Below, piece after piece: positions 5,595 to 9,804 of a DNA stretch of 9,804 nucleotides; the first letter of the stretch is position 1; the number at the start of each line of letters is the position of its first letter. The notes below the pieces were generated by a model, which saw only the letters and a list, made by a program, of their open reading frames with translations, was not told the origin of the DNA and did no database searches. A program made the translations under genes and the position numbers. Source of the stretch: Flavobacteriales bacterium (lineage in GTDB: Bacteria > Bacteroidota > Bacteroidia > NS11-12g > UBA955); contig CANIZU010000059.1 in assembly GCA_947472115.1 (NCBI GenBank), positions 1-9,804 on the forward strand. Reading direction: 5' to 3'.

Positions 5595-6491
5595 CTACTG
5601 AGTAACGATACTCAGCAAATGAATCACCACACCCAACTTTAAAAAAGCATCCATCACCAAAATTTTTGAATCGTCTCGAATAAAGAAAATCGACCAAGAA
5701 ACCCAAAACGCCGTAAACAAGGAAACCCCCGAGATAACCAAATAATAATCCGGATGCCAATTGGGTAAAACAGGATCTACCATTTGAATCCAATTCAATG
5801 CCCAATACATCACAAAAAAACCTGTATTCATTGCAACCAGCCCCCATCTCGCAGTTTTCACGCCGGCAACGACAACTACAGTTTGGTATCCAAAAATCAA
5901 ATTGCCCTTATGTCCGGCCATGTCCTTCACCACTTCCCTCGTGAATAACAAAATCCCCAAACTACCCATGTAATAAAACATCCCCCAATGCCAATGCCCA
6001 AAATGAAACCAAATCGCAATCAGTGGAATCATTGTGAGTAGGCTGGCCGAAATCTCGCGGATTACTGGCATTTTCTGCAATTTGTGGCTGTGAAACCAAC
6101 AAAACGCTGTGTAACACACAAAAAATACCATCACTTGAATGGATGCCATCATGGCAAAACCCACGGCGAAAAAATTCAACACTACATATAAATTTAGCAG
6201 GCTCGACTCACCCAAGAGCTTCCCAATCACCACTTGCTTTGGCTTATTTACCAAATCCTTATCTACATCGTAAAAAGCATTTATGATGAACGCCGCAGCC
6301 ACAGAAAATAGACTTGCCGCAACGATGCAATGCAACTTGACATCGTAAAAAACCCTGCTCAATTGATGATCTGAGAACGTCAACCAAAACAGCAAATACT
6401 GCGAAGCCGCAATCAAGGCCAAATTATACCATCGTACAATCCCCAACAATAGCAAAAATCTGGTAATGTGTTTTTTTCGAATTCCTAGCAT
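5595..6491 (-). CDS. UbiA-superfamily membrane prenyltransferase with degenerate second Asp motif
   Basis: This is a 298-residue integral membrane protein with about eight or nine hydrophobic segments, the size and pattern of UbiA prenyltransferases, which join a prenyl diphosphate to an acceptor in the membrane. Motif I is intact: N71, D75 and D79 in INAFYDVDKDLVNKPK. The second motif region REVVKDMAGHKGNLIFGYQT (185-204) aligns with the usual KDxxDxxGDxxxGxxT. Here D190 is kept but the two acidic residues of DxxxD are Gly193 and Asn197. From recalled flavobacterial relatives (annotated as geranylgeranylglycerol-phosphate geranylgeranyltransferase-like) both should be Asp. It follows the mevalonate kinase gene by seven bases, so it probably draws on isoprenoids made by the same operon. 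Whether it is catalytic, has changed substrate or metal dependence, or is a non-catalytic paralogue cannot be told. The reading frame is otherwise intact. The start is ATG 6489-6491. Confidence 0.88.
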   Translation of the reverse strand: MLGIRKKHITRFLLLLGIVRWYNLALIAASQYLLFWLTFSDHQLSRVFYDVKLHCIVAASLFSVAAAFIINAFYDVDKDLVNKPKQVVIGKLLGESSLLNLYVVLNFFAVGFAMMASIQVMVFFVCYTAFCWFHSHKLQKMPVIREISASLLTMIPLIAIWFHFGHWHWGMFYYMGSLGILLFTREVVKDMAGHKGNLIFGYQTVVVVAGVKTARWGLVAMNTGFFVMYWALNWIQMVDPVLPNWHPDYYLVISGVSLFTAFWVSWSIFFIRDDSKILVMDAFLKLGVVIHLLSIVTQ

Positions 6492-6498
6492 CGAGTGA

Positions 6499-7449
6499 TT
6501 ACATTTTGTAAATCACCTGCAATTTATGCGCTTTCAACAACGATTGCGCTTTTTCGAAGTCTTGGGTAAAGCCCAAAATAAATCCACCGCCACCACTGCC
6601 ACACAACTTCAAGTAATAATCGCCGCTATCAATGCCTTCGCGCCACACCTTTTCAAAATGATCAGGAATCATAGGTCTGAAATTATCCAACAACAACTGA
6701 GACAAGCCCTTCAAATGGCCAAACAATTGAGAAATATCTCCTTTCAAGAACGATGTCACACAATCGTCGTTCTGCTTCTTCAACTGGGTCTTCACCATAT
6801 TCCTAAATCCATCGTCCTTTAAACGATTCAAGAATATCGAAACCATATTTTGGGTTTTTCCTGGCGATCCCGAATTCATCAAAAAGATAGCACCCTTGCC
6901 TTCTGCGTTCTCCGTTGGGATGCCTACAGTACCCAAATCGCCCTGACCTTTAATCAAAATGGGCAAATTCAGATAACAAATTAGCGGATCTAAACCCGAA
7001 CTCTTTCCATGAAAAAACGACTCCAACTTGGCTAACGTCAATTTGAGTTCCTTCAAGTTATCACCCAACATAACATCCGACTGGGTCAATGGCGATACTG
7101 AATACTTGGCATACAAAGCAGCCACCAAAGCTCCCGAACTACCCACGCCAAAACCCTGAGGGATACTACTATCAAAAAATAAACCCGAATTGATATCCGA
7201 GTGCAACTGAACAAAATCTATAGAGCAAGGAAGATCGCCGGCATTGCGCAACGACTCTAAATGAGATACGTACTGTTTGATGCTTTCATTGGAATCCTTC
7301 TGCACTTCATTGGGCTCCGTCGCAAAATCAAAATTGCCTTTAAAAAAATGATAAGGGATACTCAAACCCATCGAATTTTCGATGATACCATATTCGCCAA
7401 ACAACAAAATCTTGGCGTAATAGAGTGAGTCTTTTATCATTTCTCCCAT
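6499..7449 (-). CDS. Mevalonate kinase (GHMP family)
   Basis: This is a cytosolic kinase that phosphorylates mevalonate to 5-phosphomevalonate with ATP. The 316-residue protein carries all GHMP signatures. These are AKILLFGEYG (residues 12-21) near the N terminus, the phosphate-binding loop PQGFGVGSSGA (97-107), the mevalonate-kinase-like active-site stretch ESFFHGKSSGLDP (143-155, with Asp154 the expected catalytic base), and the C-terminal glycine loop LCGSGGGGF (282-290). The combination HGKSSGLDP distinguishes it from the decarboxylase and from the GYDIA kinase in the same cluster. It lies three bases after the decarboxylase stop and seven bases before the UbiA gene, so it is co-transcribed with both. 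The start could be ATG 7447-7449 or ATG 7438-7440 (Met4); I kept the first because of its tight coupling to the upstream stop. Substrate assignment rests on motifs and context. Confidence 0.9.
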   Translation of the reverse strand: MGEMIKDSLYYAKILLFGEYGIIENSMGLSIPYHFFKGNFDFATEPNEVQKDSNESIKQYVSHLESLRNAGDLPCSIDFVQLHSDINSGLFFDSSIPQGFGVGSSGALVAALYAKYSVSPLTQSDVMLGDNLKELKLTLAKLESFFHGKSSGLDPLICYLNLPILIKGQGDLGTVGIPTENAEGKGAIFLMNSGSPGKTQNMVSIFLNRLKDDGFRNMVKTQLKKQNDDCVTSFLKGDISQLFGHLKGLSQLLLDNFRPMIPDHFEKVWREGIDSGDYYLKLCGSGGGGFILGFTQDFEKAQSLLKAHKLQVIYKM

Positions 7450-7452
7450 TTC

Positions 7453-8529
7453 TTACAATTCAACCGGACGTTTTCCAGTATTACTACAAAGATACTGCCC
7501 ATTTTTGCAATATTGTAACAACGTATTATTCACAAAGTTCATCACTGTCTCTTCGATTTTTCCATCGTAAAGGAAGTGGACATTGGCTCCAGCATCCAAA
7601 GTGAAGCAAATCGACAAGCCCGTTTGTTCGCGGAAACTCCATATTTGTTCGATAATCGCCAAGGTATTGGGTCGCATCAACACGTAATACGGAATCGACG
7701 TCATCATCATGCTATGCAATTGCAGCGCCTCCGACTCAACAATTTCTATAAACGATTTTACATCGCCATTTTTCATCGACAATACGATGCCTTCTAAATT
7801 CTTCTGCGCCTGACCAAACCGAGCTTCGGCATAAGGATGATTTGTAAGCAAAGCATGCCCGGCCGTGCTACTCACAGACTTTTCGCCATCATCAACAATC
7901 AAAACCACATCTTTCCAATTGGAGAGACTGGGATGCGTTTCAAAATCCAATTCAACCGCAAACAAGTCGCTACTGCCAGTAACCGCAGGTGTTTGACCCC
8001 AAACAGCGGGTTTAGCGAACATGGAACGACAGGCGCTGCCAGAACCGATGCGCGACAGATAACTGGAACGTTGCCAAAAATTCATTCCGCCAACCTCGGA
8101 CTGCAAGGAACTATCGCCCAAAAGCAGCTGTTCGATATGCGCCAAACATAGGCTCAATGCCCCAAAACCGGCCGCTGAACTCGCGATTCCCGTGCCGTGA
8201 GGAAAATTATTTTGAGAATCTATATGCAGGGTAAAATCCACCAACCAGGGACAGTCTGATGCTATTTTTGTCAAAAAACTGGCAATTTTGGGCTCAAACG
8301 ACGGCTTCGACTCACCGGCAAGGGTAAATACAAAAGCTTGATCATTTTCCCGAGGCAGGGCTTGCACAATTGTAGAGGCATACAAATCACCTAAACTCCA
8401 ACTAATGCTTGGATTCGCTGGCAATTGAACACCGCCCTCTTTTTTACCCCAATATTTCACCAAAGCGATGTTGGAAGGACACTGATACCCAACACGAATT
8501 GACCCACTATTATTTATCGATTTCTCCAT
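7453..8529 (-). CDS. mvaD: Diphosphomevalonate decarboxylase
   Basis: It catalyses ATP-dependent decarboxylation of 5-diphosphomevalonate to isopentenyl diphosphate, the last step of the classical mevalonate pathway. With the start used here the protein has 358 residues. It shows the family signatures CPSNIALVKYWGKK (17-30) and LPANPSISWSL (37-47), the ATP loop NFPHGTGIASSAAGFGAL (108-125), SRIGSGSACRS (159-169, conserved Arg168) and the catalytic Asp312 in TLDAGANVHFL. KYWGK together with DAGAN favours true diphosphomevalonate decarboxylase over the mevalonate-3-kinase relatives. An upstream in-frame ATG (8563-8565) would add twelve residues but overlap the preceding kinase gene by 25 bases. 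I prefer ATG 8527-8529, 11 bases after that stop and preceded by a purine-rich AAGGGAAG, because the extra residues look like read-through of the other gene. It lies inside the tightly packed mevalonate operon. Confidence 0.94.
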   Translation of the reverse strand: MEKSINNSGSIRVGYQCPSNIALVKYWGKKEGGVQLPANPSISWSLGDLYASTIVQALPRENDQAFVFTLAGESKPSFEPKIASFLTKIASDCPWLVDFTLHIDSQNNFPHGTGIASSAAGFGALSLCLAHIEQLLLGDSSLQSEVGGMNFWQRSSYLSRIGSGSACRSMFAKPAVWGQTPAVTGSSDLFAVELDFETHPSLSNWKDVVLIVDDGEKSVSSTAGHALLTNHPYAEARFGQAQKNLEGIVLSMKNGDVKSFIEIVESEALQLHSMMMTSIPYYVLMRPNTLAIIEQIWSFREQTGLSICFTLDAGANVHFLYDGKIEETVMNFVNNTLLQYCKNGQYLCSNTGKRPVEL

Positions 8530-8540
8530 GCGCTTCCCTT

Positions 8541-9479
8541 TTATTTCAAAACCAATTGATTCCAATCTACGATTTTATATTTATTTAACGCTTCGCGTTC
8601 ACTTTCTTCAAAAACATCATTAATCAGCAGCATATCACCGCCCCAGGCTCCCAGCCATTTGCACAAACCGCCTTTTGAGGGTTGAAATTTAAAATGCTGA
8701 TAGGGTGTTTCCAGACCCAAACTCATCGCCAAAATGGCTTGCCACATTTCTAGTCCCGCTTCCAACATCGGCACTTGGTTGGCCATTTTCACCGCCGCAC
8801 AAACCTGTTGCAATTGATGCATCAAAAAATCATCTTTTTCAATTTCCATCAATTTTCCTTTCACATCAGCCAAGGCATTTCTGCTGTTTTGCTTTTTACC
8901 CAAGAAAACGATTTTCCATTTCGATGTCAGATCCGCCGACAACTTCCATGCATCCCAATTCGCAACTTCAGCGTTTTTCCAAAACACCAACCCCTTGCCC
9001 AATTCGGCCACAGCCACATCGTAACCACTGCCACCCAAGACCTTTTGCTGGACTTTTTGGGCATCGAGTCCCGCGAATCTAGCAAAGTTGGCGACCATCG
9101 TACTGGAACTACCCAAACCGCTGGAACGATCAAATTCCAATTGGGTTTCTATTCGATATGATTTCCCCGTTTTCCAAAACCCCTCTGCCACCATAGAAAG
9201 CATCGAATGAAGCACCTCCCTTGAACGATCTCGCTCGCTAGATTTCTCCGTCTCCGCTTCCATCGTTTCCAAAGGCAATGCAAAACTCTCATTCAGCCAT
9301 GTGCTGCCATCTTTTTCTTTGGCTTCCCAAATCAAGCGATCGCCGCCGCCAGGAGAATCGAACTCCCAAACATACATCCACTGACCCAAGGATACGGGCA
9401 ATGCCAAGGCTTCAACACCAATGGTTACAGCGTATTCGCCGCACAACATCACTTTTCCGTGTGAGAAGTATGTTTTCAA
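8541..9479 (-). CDS. GYDIA-family GHMP kinase, candidate phosphomevalonate kinase
   Basis: This is a 312-residue cytosolic kinase of the GHMP superfamily. Motifs in order are SHGKVMLCGEYAV (residues 6-18), the ATP loop DRSSGLGSSST (117-127), the family-defining GGSGYDVAVAE (149-159, GYDVA in place of GYDIA), LGKKQNSR (193-200) and the C-terminal glycine motif GAWGGDMLLI (277-286). The family's substrate is not established to my knowledge. In this cluster mevalonate kinase and the decarboxylase are both present while a recognisable phosphomevalonate kinase is absent, so phosphorylation of 5-phosphomevalonate is the natural inference. The start codon is TTG (9477-9479), four bases after the HMG-CoA reductase stop. 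No ATG or GTG lies between it and an upstream in-frame TGA, and the next Met (residue 11) is inside the conserved first motif. Translation is therefore probably coupled to the preceding gene. The next gene starts 11 bases after the stop. Confidence 0.88.
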   Translation of the reverse strand: MKTYFSHGKVMLCGEYAVTIGVEALALPVSLGQWMYVWEFDSPGGGDRLIWEAKEKDGSTWLNESFALPLETMEAETEKSSERDRSREVLHSMLSMVAEGFWKTGKSYRIETQLEFDRSSGLGSSSTMVANFARFAGLDAQKVQQKVLGGSGYDVAVAELGKGLVFWKNAEVANWDAWKLSADLTSKWKIVFLGKKQNSRNALADVKGKLMEIEKDDFLMHQLQQVCAAVKMANQVPMLEAGLEMWQAILAMSLGLETPYQHFKFQPSKGGLCKWLGAWGGDMLLINDVFEESEREALNKYKIVDWNQLVLK

Positions 9480-9483
9480 AAGT

Positions 9484-9804
9484 CTATTTATTTTTATCAG
9501 AACTCACCGCAGCCAAACCCCTCACCCGCATAAATGCCTCCACCGCCGCTGAATGACTCACAACCTTATCCTTAAAATGCGCAACGATTTCTTCCTTCTC
9601 CGCATCTGTAGCCTCCAACTGATTCAAAATATTCAGCAAATGCATCTTCATGTGGCCCTTCTGAATCCCCGAAGTAATCAAAGACCGAACCGCACTAAAA
9701 TTCTGAGCCAAGCCCGCAACTGCCGTAATCTGCATCAATTCATTGGCCGATGGATACCCCAACAACTCATGGGCAAATCTCACCATGGGATGCAAGTTGG
9801 TAAT
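9484..9804 (-). CDS. mvaA: Hydroxymethylglutaryl-CoA reductase, class II, C-terminal fragment
   Basis: The last 106 codons of an HMG-CoA reductase gene are visible, with the rest beyond the right edge. The enzyme interconverts HMG-CoA and mevalonate with NAD(P)H; the operon context argues for the biosynthetic direction even though class II enzymes are often labelled degradative. The visible part starts ITNLHPMVRFAHELLG and includes PSANELMQITAVAGLAQNF and ITSGIQKGHMKMHLLNIL. His51 of the fragment (bases 9652-9654, in KGHMKMH) corresponds to the catalytic His of class II reductases. GHMKMH and the following helical tail of about 50 residues fit class II rather than the membrane-bound class I enzymes. 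It ends at TAG (9484-9486), four bases before the TTG start of the GYDIA kinase, so it is the first visible gene of the mevalonate operon. Confidence 0.93.
   Translation of the reverse strand: MTNLHPMVRFAHELLGYPSANELMQITAVAGLAQNFSAVRSLITSGIQKGHMKMHLLNILNQLEATDAEKEEIVAHFKDKVVSHSAAVEAFMRVRGLAAVSSDKNK

Noticed and set aside
5082..5642. A 186-codon open frame on the + strand
   Set aside because: It lies almost entirely antisense to the 5' end of priA, its product shows no recognisable motif, and the C-rich, G-poor strand there makes stop codons rare, so long antisense frames are expected.
5569..5847. A 92-codon open frame on the - strand inside the UbiA gene
   Set aside because: It is an out-of-frame reading of the UbiA 3' end; the UbiA frame carries the conserved motifs and membrane segments.
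7372..7387. CATCGAA TT TTCGATG inverted repeat in the mevalonate kinase gene
   Set aside because: A seven-base stem with a two-base loop is within chance expectation for this length, and no run of T follows.
8530..8565. A twelve-residue N-terminal extension of diphosphomevalonate decarboxylase from ATG 8563-8565
   Set aside because: It would overlap the kinase gene by 25 bases, and the extra residues precede the normal family start; the ATG at 8527-8529 fits better.
8775..9161. Open frames of about 125 codons on the + strand opposite the GYDIA kinase gene
   Set aside because: They are antisense to a gene with a full set of GHMP motifs, with no start context and a low-complexity product.
1..9804. 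CRISPR arrays, insertion sequences, tRNA or rRNA genes, toxin-antitoxin or defence genes
   Set aside because: I looked for spaced direct repeats, transposase-like frames and structured RNA genes and saw none; nearly every stretch is explained by the listed genes.

Overview
The window looks like a chromosomal segment of a Bacteroidota bacterium, most likely in or near the Flavobacteriales. Three observations point there. Two upstream regions carry the Bacteroidota-type -7 box TAnnTTTG. The genes have few recognisable Shine-Dalgarno sequences. The right half is a compact mevalonate-pathway cluster that includes a GYDIA-type GHMP kinase, a family I know from flavobacteria. The lineage is an inference from gene content and not a database match.

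Left part, + strand (1-1777). The 3' two fifths or so of an M3-family zinc oligopeptidase gene enters from the left, cut exactly inside its HEAGH zinc motif. An 89-base gap with a -7-like box follows. Next is a secreted protein of unknown function with a clear signal peptide. A perfect 14-bp hairpin (1800-1831) lies between this gene and the convergent genes to its right. Beside it sit three copies of a short TAAGCAA-type word.

Right part, - strand (1901-9804). Seven genes run leftwards. In transcription order they are: HMG-CoA reductase (class II, 3' end only), a GYDIA-family GHMP kinase, diphosphomevalonate decarboxylase, mevalonate kinase, a UbiA-type membrane prenyltransferase, the primosomal helicase PriA, and 4-hydroxyphenylpyruvate dioxygenase (HPPD). 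The first five are separated by only 4 to 11 bases with the starts chosen here, so they are very probably one operon. They would carry HMG-CoA to mevalonate and on to isopentenyl diphosphate, with the UbiA protein consuming a prenyl diphosphate. No canonical phosphomevalonate kinase is visible, and the GYDIA kinase is the obvious candidate for that step. PriA (42-base gap) and HPPD (64-base gap, own -7 box) are probably neighbours rather than pathway partners.

Most of the window is conserved metabolism and replication restart, and I see no CRISPR, transposon, RNA gene, toxin-antitoxin or defence system. Three things deserve a second look. The UbiA protein has lost both acidic residues of its second metal-binding motif. 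The priA coding sequence carries five strong hairpin-forming inverted repeats, one with a 17-18 bp stem and three back to back. The GYDIA kinase begins at a TTG codon, apparently coupled to the gene before it.
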